Shown piece after piece: positions 46,210 to 57,043 of a stretch of DNA of 64,000 nucleotides. A model generated the notes under the pieces. That model had not been told where the DNA came from. It ran no database searches and saw nothing but the letters and a program-made list of their open reading frames with translations. The position numbers were made by a program, and so were the translations under genes. Numbering within the stretch: position 1 is the first letter of the stretch; each line of letters opens with the position of its first letter. The DNA is from Massospora cicadina (Eukaryota > Entomophthoromycota > Entomophthoromycetes > Entomophthorales > Entomophthoraceae), in the NCBI GenBank assembly GCA_022478985.1, contig JAKSZP010006615.1, forward strand, positions 1 through 64,000, in the 5' to 3' direction.

Positions 46210-46945
46210 ATGATTGAATCCCAATTAAAACTCTCGATGCGCCTCCAAAGTCATTGGTGGATCCGTGCAGCCAAGCGTAAAGCGTAACGTCAACCAATCC
46301 ATAATACCCCAACTTAAGCGCTTTTCAACCCCACCTATCGCTTAACTCCGGGGTATTAATATGATTCGCTCCAGTGAAAAAACGGTTGGTAAATGCGTTT
46401 GATTTGCCTTTTATTTTGACCGATAATATTCGAAACCCAGTGTGAGTTTCCAGCTGGGTCGAGTCAAGAACAATAGGGCTCAATTCAAGGTAAATCAACT
46501 GACGTGATAAATGTTGATTGGTTGATCAAGAGTAAGTAAGATTTATCATCTGATTCAAGCACTTTTATCAAGATGGTAGATAGATTCTTAGAACCCCAAC
46601 AAAAGCCAAAATTAATCGATTAATTACCAAATTGATAAAAGTTGGATCCAATCTACCTAGCTGTTCGATCCTTATCCTTCCTTATACGTTCAACTGATTA
46701 AAATTTTATTGGTCAAACTGAGTCTTATTAATTGAGTGGATCTCAAAATATTACTAGACAACCAACCTTCGGTAAGCATTATCAACCCTCCCAGCGATTT
46801 AAATTTCAGTTTAAAACTCCAGATCGTCATAAACAGTTAAAGCTCGCCTTTTTCACAATATAACCAAACTAAATCCCATGTTTTGCAGCGGGGTATCAGA
46901 GAGATGATTTGGCAATGAGATTCTTATACATTGCTAGCCGATTTA
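46210..46945. other. 5' flank of the host gene; no gene
   Basis: About 250 bases of mixed composition that could hold the promoter, then AT-rich sequence grading into the repeats on the right. I see no confident TATA box. Confidence 0.3.
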
Positions 46946-47696
46946 CCCGTGCTTCATTACGGTGTCTATAGAATCTCAGATATTCAAATTTATTAATTTA
47001 AATTTTATATTTTAGATAAACAAAACCAATCAGCCAAATCTAATTGCTCAATTGAATCAACGAAAACCACTAACCACTCAATTAACCTAGCTGAACTTAT
47101 CAAATCAACTAATAATTAATCACAAGGGAGAATACCCCAGTGGTAGAGTATAGACCCTCTACCACTGCCTCCCGAGTTCGATCCCGGTAGTGGACTTTGG
47201 GTAGGGGACGATTTTGACTGTGTTGGTTTTGCGCACCAATGCCCCGAACCGAGATAGCGAATAGCAAAGGCGGTCCATGGAGTTCCTGGCCTATCATACG
47301 CCGCGCATGGAGGTTTTCCGGGTTTTATCCTCCTTTCCCATTTTCTTCACTTCCCTAATCGGTGCGGTATCGTCCCCAGGTCGGCCCACCTCGAATAAAA
47401 TTAAATTATAAAAATTATAAAATCAACTAATAATTAATCACCCTTAACCTAAATTGTGTCCCATCGATTCGACTAAAAGCCATCAACCACTCAGCTAAAC
47501 AAAATAAACATATCGAATCAATCAAATAACACCAAACTGCTACCCGAAACATTTCAATACTTAAAATCATTGTGTAAGTGACATATCTTCCAAACTACTA
47601 AATCAACTTCTACTTAAGTTGCCAAAAGTATTTTATTAATTAGGTGAACCAAATTAAGCAGGTTTTTTAAATTTATATAAAACTAACATCAAGATT
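46946..47696 (+). repeat. 432-bp higher-order repeat unit, SINE-interrupted
   Basis: Starts with CCCGTGCTTCATTACGGTGT and runs to the next CCCGTGCTTCGCTATAGTGT at 47697. Without the inserted SINE and its duplication the unit is 433 bp. A homologous unit starts at 50592 and is 431 bp without its own insertion. The inside consists of degenerate 48-bp units (GAATCAACCAAAAACCACC, AACCACTCAGCTAAAC-type). Confidence 0.65.
47124..47419 (+). mobile_element. tRNA-derived SINE, family A, intact copy
   Basis: 296 bp with a 22-bp target-site duplication (47102-47123, 47420-47441). The head is tRNA-like: A-box-like TGGTAGAGTATAG (47141-47153) and exact B-box GTTCGATCC (47176-47184). The body contains GACTGTGTTGGTTTTGCGC and GGAGTTCCTGGCCTATCAT. 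The tail has GTCCCCAGGTCGG and CCCACCTCGAATAAAA, resembling the LINE 3' ends. CpG sites are retained, unlike the other copies, so it is the youngest. The homologous repeat at 50740 lacks it. Confidence 0.85.
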
Positions 47697-48180
47697 CCCG
47701 TGCTTCGCTATAGTGTTTAAACTATTAGATAATCCATATCGATAAACCACCAAACCGCTTAGCTAAAACCTTTGAACATATCAAATCAACCAATCACCAA
47801 CTGCCTCGCAAAACTAAACTTAAAATCGAAACCAAAATCACCAACCACTTACTAACTAAAACCATAGAATATACCAAATCAACCAATTTCCATCCGCTTC
47901 GTACTCGTAAAACAAACCTAAACTTCTCGGAACAACCAAAACCAACCAACTTATCGAATCAACCAATCACTAACTGCTTTATTTATTAAATCCGTTAAGC
48001 TTATTAATCAACCCAAATCCGCCAACTGCTTGACATAACCATTTAAACTAACGAATCAACCAAATATCAAACTTCTCAGCCGTAACAATATACCGATTTC
48101 CAATAAAAGTATATAAGATTTTCACTTCTTACATATAAAACTTTTTGTTTTATTAAGAAAATTAAAAATTTGGCTTCGAG
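47697..48180 (+). repeat. 48-bp minisatellite-like array
   Basis: Degenerate units of about 48 bp with AATCAACC, ACCAACCACT and AAAACCATT blocks. The distal part, 47945-48158, is the left arm of an inverted repeat with 49501-49712. Confidence 0.55.
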
Positions 48181-48490
48181 GTGCACACGGATCCCGTCCC
48201 ATCCACTTATATCCAAATTTTCAAAGCTCTACATGCTGTAGTTTTGACTGGGCATCGAGCACACGCACACACACGCTTTTATTAATATAGATAAATTGCG
48301 AAACCAACTTCTTAATTTGTATAGCTGCTTTATAGAGTTTAAAAGGTATTATTGTATTGTCATCCAAGACCAACGTCTGTGCAAAGGTTCAAATTTTTTT
48401 ATTGATAATAAGTATCTGAAATAGAGCTTGTAAGATTTAATTACAGACAGACAGAATTGACAGTGAGTTTAAGCAAAGTGTATAAAAAAT
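48181..48490 (+). other. Sequence resembling the 3' tail of an unidentified element
   Basis: GGTGCACACGGATCCC, AAATTTTCAAAGCTCTACAT and CACACGCACACACACGC then TTTTATTAATATAGATAAAT, followed by a second, AT-rich part with ACAGACAGACAG. This CA-rich tail followed by TTTTATTAATATAGAT resembles ends of many animal and fungal retroelements, but I cannot assign it. Confidence 0.3.
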
Positions 48491-48494
48491 GACC

Positions 48495-48773
48495 ACTAAC
48501 CACTTAACAAAACCATTTAAAATATCAAATCAGCTGAATATCAAACTGCTCAGCTGTAACAATATAGCGAATACCATCGAAGTATATATAGGATTTTCAC
48601 TTGTTACATATAAAACTTTTTATTTTACTATTAAAATAATATTTTTTAAAATTCATGAACCTTCTCAGGCATGCACACAACTCACCAAAGTTTCATCACA
48701 ATTGGATGAATGGTATAGGAATGCATTCGGGACATATATACACAGACATACAGACATTCATTTTTATATATAT
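48495..48773 (+). other. Third arm copy and a second tail-like sequence
   Basis: 48495-48650 repeats the inverted-repeat arm. 48655-48773 (CCAAAGTTTCATCACAATTG, ACACAGACATACAGACATTC, TTTTTATATATATGG) is another probable retroelement tail. No coding sequence. Confidence 0.35.
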
Positions 48774-48917
48774 GGAAGGGTGGTTAGCCGAGCGGGTAAA
48801 ACTGCTTCCACCCCTAGTGCAGGTTTTGAGTTCGAAACCTGCACTGGCTAGAAAACATTCTCGGTGTGGTATATTTGTCCCAAGGTCGATCCACCTCGAA
48901 TAAATTTTATATATATA
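48774..48917 (+). mobile_element. tRNA-derived SINE, family B
   Basis: The head fits a type-II (Leu/Ser-like) tRNA: exact A-box TAGCCGAGCGG (48785-48795), B-box GTTCGAAAC (48830-48838). The short body is followed by GTGTGGTATATTTGTCCC and CCACCTCGAATAAA, the tail shared with families A and C. About 144 bp. A second copy lies at 56168-56307 in minus orientation. Confidence 0.75.
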
Positions 48918-50220
48918 GACTAATCAATTTTCCCTGCTTCGCTTGGGTTTATAATTGACCAGATGATTCTAATCGATTGGTTTAATTTTTATATTGGTAT
49001 ATGGCTATCAATAAGTTTCGTAATTATTAAACTATCGAAGTAAACAACCACCCACCAATTGGTAAAATCATTCAGCTTATCGAATCAACCGAAAACTACC
49101 AACCAATTTAGCAAAACCAATTGAATTAATTAAACGGTCACCACTTACCTGAAACCATTGCGCACATCGAATCAACCTAAATCCACCAACACTACTCTGC
49201 CAAAACCAATTTTTGAACTTTTAAATCAACCAAAAGCTACAAATCACTTATCAAAGCTTATGAACCTATCGAATTAAACAAATAAAACAAAACGCTCACC
49301 CGAGTAGATATCCGATTGTCATTAGAGTCTTATATTTTTAAATTGCTTTTCTTTAACTCGCAATGGAAAATGTGTTCAAATCTTGCGATTGATTTTTAAC
49401 TACCTTCTAGACTAGCTAGAGGTTTTTTAATTTTGGTACACTTATGTATATCCGATTACAATACAGTAATCCATCAAAAAATATAATTTTCATTTTTCAA
49501 AAATAAAAAGGTTTATATGTAGTAAGTGAAAATCCTATATATTTTTGATGGTATTTGGTATTTCGTTACGGCTGAGCAGTTTGAAATTCGGTTAATTTGA
49601 TAGTTTCAATGGTTTTGCCAAGCGGTTGGTGGGTTTGGGTTGATTAATAAGCTTAACGGTTTTAATAAAGCAGTTAGTGATTGGTTGATTTGATAAGTTA
49701 ATTGGTTTTGGTAAGTTGTTGGTGGTTTTTGGTTGATGGTTGATTTATAAGTTAAAAAAGTTTTTCTCAAGCTTTGCTTAGATTATATTGTTAGCTTTTA
49801 TAATGGTAGATGGCCACCCATAAGTTTAAGAAGTAATTAAATTTATCGAACCAATCCTATATTGAAAAAATAAACTTTTCAAACCAAATAATATACCACC
49901 AAGCATTCTGCCAGAGCCCAAAGAGCTTATCAAATCAACCAAAAACACCACCCAATCGGCCAAAATAAACTTAATTTAACAAGTGGAACCTAAAAAAATG
50001 TATATACGTGACAAGAAAAGAGTTTTATCAATTTACAACTGTATTTTAATAATCAAAAACTCTACTATTTGATTACTATGTACAGTAAAACTTTGAATAA
50101 AAAGTTGTTTAATATTGTATAACCATATGAGAAATTTTAATATATAATGCTGTCTTTGTAAATCTAAATTAAACTACTAATTTAACTTATGTAATGTATA
50201 ATAACAATTTAATTAAAGTA
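48918..50220. repeat. AT-rich degenerate repeats, no gene
   Basis: 48-bp-type units at 49020-49290 (plus) and 49560-49750 (reverse), with boundary motifs (CCCTGCTTCGCTTGGGT near 48930). The rest, to 50220, is AT-rich with no gene or other recognisable structure. Confidence 0.4.
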
Positions 50221-51094
50221 TGACTAAAAAGTAAAAAATAAAAATATAAAAAAAATAAATTTATTTTTAAAAACTTGCTTTTCTTAAAGAGGGAAAATAA
50301 TAAAAAGTTAAAAAATATATAGTAAAAAAACAAAAAAAAACAAAAAATAATTGTAAAAAGCAAAAAAATAATTTTTTGTCACATAATTATTTTAAAAGTT
50401 TTTTTCATATGTGACTGCAAAAAAAGCAAGGCATGCGCACTTACATACAAATATACAAAGTATGTAAATATATAATATATATTGTATATAGTATTTATAA
50501 TATTATATATGTATAATATATAAATATATATTTACTATTTAAAATATTAAGTATTAGTAAATAATAATTACATATATTACAAGCTGACTTACCCATGCTT
50601 TGCTACAGTGTCTATAATATTCAGATATTCAATTTATTATTTTAGAGTTTATATTTTAGGTAAACAAAACCAATCAGCCAAATCTAATTGCTCAATTGAA
50701 TCAACCAAAAACCACCAACCACTCAGGTAAACCTAACTGAACTTATCAAAACAACCAATATCTAATCACCCCTCAAAACTAAACTGTGTCCTATTGATTT
50801 AAACAAAAAGCCATCAACCACTCAGCCAAACAAAATAAACCTATTGAATCAATCAAATAACACCAAACTGCTACCCAAAACATCTCTTTATACTTAAAAT
50901 CATTGAGTATGTGATGCTTTTCTCTCTCACAATGATCAGTTTTTGAAATTTTAAAAAATGAATCAGTCAAATCAGTTGGAAAGTTTAATAAAAATTTAAT
51001 TTTATTTTGAATGTCAAATTGCTAGCAGCCAACATCTGAGTTACCTGCTTTGGTGCTGGCTGCTGTTCTCTCCTGAGGAAGTAGGCTGGCACCA

Positions 51095-51930
51095 TTGAGC
51101 ATTTTTTGCTTGGTGCCCAAGTGGTTGCGGGTAGGGTTCAGCCCTCCCAATTTGGTGGGGCAATTTGTTCCATCAAAGGACCTCACCACCCACCTTGCAC
51201 ACTCTCAGGCTGTGCCACAAAGCCCCCTGGTGCTCCCTCCAAGCAACATGTGCTTCAGCCTTTGCATCAAGTATGGTGCATTATTTCCCTATTCCAACCA
51301 AAAAATAATTGAGGAAGTTTTGGAAGTAATGAAGCCCGCAGGCTTCATTGATTTTTGCCCCTATAAGGGGTATTTTGACCTCAGATTTACTAGCAAGGCT
51401 GACGCTGCAATGGCAGTGACAATCTCACTTTTTTTAAAAATACACTGCTTCCCGCTACTTGTACCCATTTGCCTGTGGATACCAATCTCATGGTGCAATT
51501 CATGGGTTTGCCCACCCATCTCCCCCTGCTGTACTCCACCAAGATTTTGTAGAAGGGTTAGCTGTTTATAGCACAGACCCTGTTTTACAGTTTGTGGTCC
51601 TCAACGGGGCCAAACACCTCACTGGCCCTCATGCATTTGCCACAATTTGGCCCAACAATTGTGGAATCACTCAAGTGATTCTGCCTCATTCATTTATTAA
51701 ATTAGCCCCCAACCATCATTTCTGCCCACATCAAAGGCAGGCGGGCAGTTTGCCCTGCCTGTTTCAGGTTAGATCACTCAAAATGGAAGTGCTCTGCCCC
51801 TATAGAGGTTGGGGGCTCAGCCCCCACCTCCTCAGCTGCTGGCAAGTTTTTGGCTGCCTCACCCAAAATTTTTGCATGAGGCATGATCCTTCCACCCTCT
51901 CCCTCAAAACCTGCAGGTGTAGCTAATTAA
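51095..51930 (+). pseudogene. LINE-ORF1-like protein with zinc knuckle
   Basis: Frame 51095-51571 has an RRM-like part (CPYKGYFDLRFTSKADAAMA) matching the ORF1 segment GQLDLSFKNKEAADKAAA of the LINEs. After frame changes the phase-1 frame gives RRAVCPACFRLDHSKWKC, a CX2CX4HX4C knuckle (51751-51792), then a Gly/Ala/Ser-rich tail. The order RRM-like then knuckle is the order in LINE ORF1, but the sequence is distant. At least two frameshifts. Confidence 0.65.
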
Positions 51931-52103
51931 AAATCAGCCAATCAGTTGAAGCCAACCTGCAAATTCAAAATTAATGTCTCAGCTCAGTTGGCACTAACTA
52001 CCAAATTTAGAAAAATTACAAATCTTATCTCACCTCCTATCCAATTATCATCTGTCACTGGGCCAACCATCCCAATCTAAACCCATTTGATGTTCTTGAC
52101 TGG

Positions 52104-52684
52104 GTGGATAATAATGATTGCCTACACGGGCTGGATCCAGTATTTGAATGGGATGATTTTTTGAATTTTTCATCAGAGTCAGCTCCTTGTCATCATTTTA
52201 GCCCAAAAAAGGGCTGCCCACAATACAAACCTCTGTTTAAGATGGCAACCAAAGCAGCAGCTGCCCCAGAAAATACCTTATTGCAGCATAGTGTTCAAGC
52301 TACACTGGGACTATTAAAAAATGTTTTTCTGGGACCTAAATTTCCAGATCAATTCCCCTTTGCTGTAAAACAAGAGATTATTGTGGTGGGCCATAAGGCC
52401 ATCAAATTAATTATGCAAGCTGCACAAATGTGTGGTTTTAAAGCGGTAAATCTTCTGAAGCCAAGACTGATTTTGGTCATTTGCCTAGTTTACTTTTGCA
52501 TGTTGAAAATCAGATGACTGATTATATTGATGTGTTAAACACAGCTGAGATTATTGATTTTCTAATATTACTATTTTCAACCTCCAATCACATTCAGGTG
52601 ATACACCTACTTATTTCTATCTGCACTTGCACGTCCCCTCAAACATCCAATTCACCCCCTTCCCCCTCAGCTATGCTAGGCTAG
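52104..52684 (+). pseudogene. Uncharacterised second coding segment of the ORF1-only element
   Basis: An open frame of 137 codons (52104-52517), extended in another frame to 52684. Acidic start (DPVFEWDDFLNF), Ala-rich middle (MATKAAAAPENTLLQ), helical part (IKLIMQAAQMCGFKAV), Ser/Pro-rich end. No match to endonuclease, RT or RNase H motifs. May be the C-terminal part of the ORF1-like protein. Confidence 0.4.
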
Positions 52685-52967
52685 GGGAACCTAGTCTGGT
52701 ATGCTTGAGGTTAAACAGGTTTTTTAGCATATTTTGCTCTGTTTTTATTCTGCCTTTATTTTTTTTGTTGGCAAGAAGGGTCCCATGGTCCCCTTACCTC
52801 AAATAAATGAGTATGTGACATCTTCTAAGCTACTAAATCAACTTCTACTTAACTTGCCAAAAGTATTTATTAATTAGGGGAACCAAATTATGCAAGTTTT
52901 TAAAATATATACTTAACATCCAGATACCCATGCTTTGCTACAGTATTTAAAGTTTATCAGATGATAA

Positions 52968-53470
52968 GCTCACATTGTAGCCTATAGGCTGTGCCACCAC
53001 TACTCTCAAGCTACTCAGACTAACAGCTTTGCTGTTGCCCTCATGGCTGGTGAGCTGATTATTCTAATTTTACTTAACCCACTTAAAACTCTAATCTGAT
53101 TTTTGTTTAGTTTTGGGTGAGCAATTTGGTGAATTATTAGATAATATTTGCCAATTCTCACCCACTCACCCAAATAGATTGAACTTATCATACCTGATAG
53201 TTTCAGATTCAATCTTATTTGCCAATTCTCACCCACTCATTCAATTAGATTAAAAATCAGACTTGATTAGCTTCAGGTAATCAATTTGGTAAATTATCCA
53301 ATAAAATTTGTCAATTCTCACCCACTCACCCAAATAGATTAAACCCATCAGGCTCAATAATTTCAGATTTGATATGATTTGTCAAATCTCACCCACTCAC
53401 CCAAATAGATTAAAATTATCAGACTCAATTAGCTTCAGATGTCATTCAGTCAGTCAGTGCATGTGTTTTA
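52968..53470 (-). repeat. Second copy of element Y
   Basis: Minus-orientation copy of the element split by Ty3 D. Structured module at 52968-53055 (palindromes AGCCTATAGGCT and AACAGCTTTGCTGTT), then four or five units with CTCACCCACTCACCCAAATAG spaced about 72-88 bp (53155-53425), and an end block with GATGTCATTCAGTCAGTCAG. Confidence 0.6.
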
Positions 53471-53620
53471 TTAAGTAGATTGTATATAATATTATATACT
53501 ATATATAATACTACATACATAATTTGATATATAAAGTATGTATACAAAATATGCATATATATATATTATAGATATATATATCATATAATATAAACAAATG
53601 TAGATTGTATGCATGGTTGT
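53471..53620. repeat. (TA)-rich microsatellite
   Basis: Long runs of TATA and ATATAATA. Stops in all frames. Adjoins the right arm of inverted repeat 2. Confidence 0.5.
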
Positions 53621-54012
53621 ATATAAATGTTCATGCCTTGCTTTTCTTGCAGTCACACATAAAAATAAAATTTTAATGTAATTATGTGGCAAAAAACTAT
53701 TTTTTACTTTTTAGTGCACCTTTTTTATTTTTGTTTTTTGCTATATTTTTTTAACTTTTTATTATTTTCTTCTTTTAAGAAAAGCAAATTATTTAAAAAA
53801 ATTTATTTTTATTTTTCTTTCTTACATATAACTTTTATATTATTAATATGATTTTTTTGAAAAATAGCCTGCAGCTGTTCCCTAAATTTATAGTGTATTT
53901 ATGCCAAGTTTGGTAATATTTTAGTTTATTTGTTTAAGAGATAATGTATCTTCCATAATTGTATACAAATACATACAATTGATTTTATATATATTTTAAT
54001 ATATAAATTATT

Positions 54013-54240
54013 GAGGGAAGGATACCCTAGTGGTAGAGTATAGACTTAATGACCACTGCCACCCTAGTTTGATACCAGTAGATAAACTTTGGGTAGGAGA
54101 CAAGTATGAGCATAGTGATGGCACAGCCTTTATGATGTCAGTGCTATGCTCAAGCCACTTGAACTAACAGCTTTGATGTTACCCTCAGGGCTGGTGGACT
54201 ATGTGCCACCACTGCGCTTGTCCTAGCCCAGAGGGTTGTG
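54013..54240 (+). mobile_element. SINE family A copy fused to the Y module
   Basis: Head with TAGTGGTAGAGTATAG and decayed B-box GTTTGATACC, then after about 54105 the family-A body is replaced by a decayed Y module (CTAACAGCTTTGATGTTACC near 54165). A chimera or nested insertion; no duplication recognised. Confidence 0.55.
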
Positions 54241-54356
54241 GATATTTAAAAGTTTATAATTAGTTTTAGATAAGTGGTTGCTGAATTTAGGTTGATTTGG
54301 CAGGCTCAATAGTTTCAGTAAAAAGTTGATAATTTAATTAATTCAATAGTTTAATA

Positions 54357-54618
54357 AAACCCTCACCCTACCACTACCTCCCCAAGTTTGATTCCAGTAC
54401 TGAACTTTGGGTAGGGAACAAGTATGACTGTGTTGGCGTTGTGCACCAATGCTCTGAACCAAGATAGCAATTAGCAAAGGTGGTCCATGAAGTTCCTGGC
54501 CTATCATATGCCACACATGGAGGTTTTCCAGATTTTATCATCTTTTTCCATTCATTCAATTTCCCTTAATCAGTGCAGTATCATCCCCAGATCAGCCCAC
54601 CTCAAATAAAATATAAAT
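54357..54618 (+). mobile_element. SINE family A, 5'-truncated copy
   Basis: Lacks the A-box; starts at CCCTCACCCTACCACTACC. Body and tail (CCCACCTCAAATAAAA) are present. CpG sites have mostly become TpG or CpA. Confidence 0.7.
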
Positions 54619-54880
54619 AAAACCCTCTACCACTGCATCCCCAATTTCAATTCCAATACAGAAACTTTGTATGGGGACAACTATGACTGTGTTAGCATTG
54701 CACACCAATGCCCAACTGAGATAGTGAATAGCAAGGTAGTCCATAGAGTTCCTGGCCTATAATATGCCATGCATGGAGGTTTTCTGGACTTTATTCATCT
54801 TTCCCCATTTTCTTTTATTCTGTTAATTGGTGCAGTATTGTCCCCAGGTTGGCCCACCTTGAATAAAATTAAAATTTAAA
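54619..54880 (+). mobile_element. SINE family A, 5'-truncated copy
   Basis: Directly adjoins the previous copy and starts at the same internal position (CCCTCTACCACTGC). Tail CCCACCTTGAATAAAATTAAAA. Confidence 0.7.
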
Positions 54881-54898
54881 AAATGGTTTTATTAAGTT

Positions 54899-55185
54899 AG
54901 AGGAGGATACCTCAGTGGTGGTGTATGGACTCACTACCACTGCCTCCCTGAGTTTGATCCCAGGAGATGAACTTTGGGTAGTGGCCATTTTGACTGTGTT
55001 GCATTGTGCACCAATGCCCTGAACTGAGATAGTGAATAGCAAGGAAGTTTATGGAGTTTCTGGCCTATCATATACCATATGTGAAGGTTTTCCAGGCTTT
55101 GTCTCCTTTTCATTAATTTGAATCCCCTTCATCAGTGTGGTATCATCTTCAGGTTGGCCCACCTCAAATAAAATTTAAAACATTA
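54899..55185 (+). mobile_element. SINE family A copy
   Basis: Nearly full length: head GAGGATACCTCAGTGG, B-box-like GTTTGATCCC, body and tail GGCCCACCTCAAATAAAATT. Decayed CpGs. Confidence 0.7.
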
Positions 55186-55750
55186 GTTTTAATAAGTTTT
55201 GGGGGAGTATTTGGTGTTTTTAGGTTGCCATGATATGCTTAATGGTTTCAGTAAATGGTTGATCTAGTTAGTTTAATAGTTCAATAGGTTTTGGGTGAGT
55301 AATTTGGTAGTTGGATAATACAATAGATTAATGTTTCTAAATTTATGATGGTCATCTACATATATTAAGACCAAAATAATTTTGATCTTAACATGCATTA
55401 AATTATAAAGCCAAGAAAAACTGAGATATAGCTAGGTGTGAGATATAATAGATCAAGCATAAAAATATTCTGAGATCAAATTAGGCTACAGAGACAAAGA
55501 ATTAGATATTATAGGAGTCATTTGAATTAGCCACATTTTTAAATGGGATTTATTAATAAACTGAAATCATATTAGGTTACTAAGAACAAAATGTAAAGTA
55601 TTTTGATAGATAATTATTTAACAGCTGCAACTTTATCAGAACAAACTTAATACTTTTTAGAAATTAGATTATATCAATTAAATAAAGTTTATTAGATTTT
55701 AAAACTAAACCAATAAGTACATAAAATATAAATTTAACCTTTGTATTATT
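55186..55750. other. No gene; reverse 48-bp-type repeats and AT-rich DNA
   Basis: 55200-55330 resembles the 48-bp units in reverse (GGTTTCAGTAAATGGTTGAT). Nothing else recognised. Confidence 0.35.
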
Positions 55751-56033
55751 TTAAATATGTTCAAGTTGGGCTGATCTGGGGATGATACCACACCAATTAA
55801 ATGATAAAAGAAATGGGAAGGGAGGATAAAACCTGGAAAACCTCCACATGTGGCATATGATAGGCCAGGAACTCCATAAACCACCTTTAGTATTCACTGT
55901 CTCAGTTTGAAGCATTGGTGTACAATGCCAACACAGTCATAAATGTCCTCTACCCAAAGTTCATCTACCAGGATTGAACTCAGGGAGGCTGTGTTAGAGG
56001 GTCCATATTCTACCTCTGGGGTAACCTCCCCTT
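55750..56033 (-). mobile_element. SINE family A copy, minus orientation
   Basis: Full length in reverse: head near 56033 (GGGGAGGTTACCCCAGAGG on the minus strand), body ATGATAGGCCAGGAACTCCA on the plus strand, tail at the left end. Confidence 0.7.
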
Positions 56034-56167
56034 AAACCTTTAAATTTAGATTTAAAACTAAACCATTTTAAATCAGATTAAATTGATTAGATAATAGTAA
56101 ATCTATAAAATTTATCTAATTGGCTATATATGATAATGACTAAAACTATAATTGTTAAATCTAAAAG

Positions 56168-56307
56168 TAATTGAGGTGGGTCAACCTTGGGACAAATATA
56201 CCACACTGAGATTTTTTATGGCCATTTACAGGTTTTGAACATGTGCTGAACAAAACCTGCACTAGAGTGGAAGCAGGAATTACCCTGTCAGGTTAACCAT
56301 CCTTTCT
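56168..56307 (-). mobile_element. SINE family B copy, minus orientation
   Basis: Read in reverse: GGATGGTTAACCTGACAGGG head (decayed A-box), B-box region about 56230, and the tail GGTATATTTGTCCCAAGG, CCCACCTCAATTACT at the left. Confidence 0.65.
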
Positions 56308-57043
56308 AAGAATCAGTCTAGACTAAAACCATTTTTAATCAAATTATTTTAATTAGACAATGGAAATCATAAATATAAGATTTACCCAATGCCTACATAC
56401 ATTATAGGTTAAAGCCTTTAGATATTAAAATAAAACTGTTTTTTTATTAGATTATATCATTTAGATAATGATAAATCATTTTATTATACTAATAAAATTT
56501 ATCCAACTGCCTACATGCAATATAGGTTAAACCTTTAATATTTAATGTCATATTAATTTGATATAAGTTAAAATTTTACTTTTTAGAATCAGATTATAGA
56601 GATATATGATAAGGCTATGGCAAAACTATGAAAAACATAAAATGATAGTTGTATTAAGCATATTATTAAGGAATTGTAAAGACTAAATTACCTAACTTTA
56701 GAGAATACTCCATTATCTTCTATTGGCTGTTATTATGCCATGATGGGGGTAGTAAAACTTTATTATAAGAATTCAATTTGCTCTAATAACAAAATCCAGA
56801 AATCCGCTTGGCAACAATAAAGCTTTAATCATCATAGATTCAACCACTGAATAATGGCTAGATAAAAATAAAATCAAAAATGACATTAACATACAATTTG
56901 AGGTGAGTATTGCTAAAAGCAGAACTAAAAATGGCACCATATAATTTTAACAAAAGCAAACAAACTACCAAAAACAGCACCCTGTGTCTAAATAGGTGAG
57001 ATCAACCAAAAGCACACAAATATTTAACCTATCCAGGTGGTTG

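Larger units (their letters stand above)
47945..49712. repeat. Long inverted repeat 1
   Basis: 47945-48158 and 49501-49712 are reverse complements over about 210 bp with roughly 85-90% identity by eye: AATCAACCAATCACTAACTG, CCGTTAAGCTTATTAATCAA and GGATTTTCACTTNYTACATA blocks. A third copy in plus orientation lies at 48495-48630. They may be two inverted copies of one element rather than a single transposon. Confidence 0.65.
50915..52807 (+). mobile_element. Non-autonomous LINE derivative encoding ORF1 only
   Basis: 1.9 kb, flanked by TGAGTATGTGA at 50904-50914 and 52808-52818. The homologous repeat at 47564-47600 is uninterrupted, which gives the empty site. The coding part is an ORF1-like protein with a zinc knuckle (51095-51930) and a second open segment (52104-52684). 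I see no endonuclease or RT motif. The 3' end GGTCCCATGGTCC and CCTTACCTCAAATAAA resembles the LINE and SINE tails here. Comparable in concept to HAL1 of mammals. Confidence 0.75.
50592..52926 (+). repeat. 432-bp higher-order repeat unit, interrupted
   Basis: Homologous to 46946-47696. Here the SINE site is empty and an ORF1-only element occupies another position (50915-52807). Without that insertion and its duplication the unit is 431 bp. Confidence 0.65.
50224..53845. repeat. Long inverted repeat 2
   Basis: Left arm 50224-50440 and right arm 53625-53845 are reverse complements with blocks TTGCTTTTCTTAAARRRGG, AAAATAATAAAAAGTTAAAA, TGTGACTGCAARAAAAGCAA and GGCATG. Inside each arm is a TA-rich stretch (50441-50560; 53470-53620). 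The 3.2 kb between contain a 432-bp unit, the ORF1-only element, and repeats. Either a large element with terminal inverted repeats or two inverted copies of one repeat. Confidence 0.65.

Noticed and set aside
47124..47200. A functional tRNA gene
   Set aside because: The A- and B-boxes are good, but the sequence continues into a repeated SINE body, has no cloverleaf acceptor pairing that I could draw, and is bounded by a 22-bp target duplication.
48774..48850. A tRNA-Leu or tRNA-Ser gene
   Set aside because: The promoter boxes fit, but the tail GTCCC...CCTCGAATAAA and a second decayed copy at 56168 show it is a SINE head.
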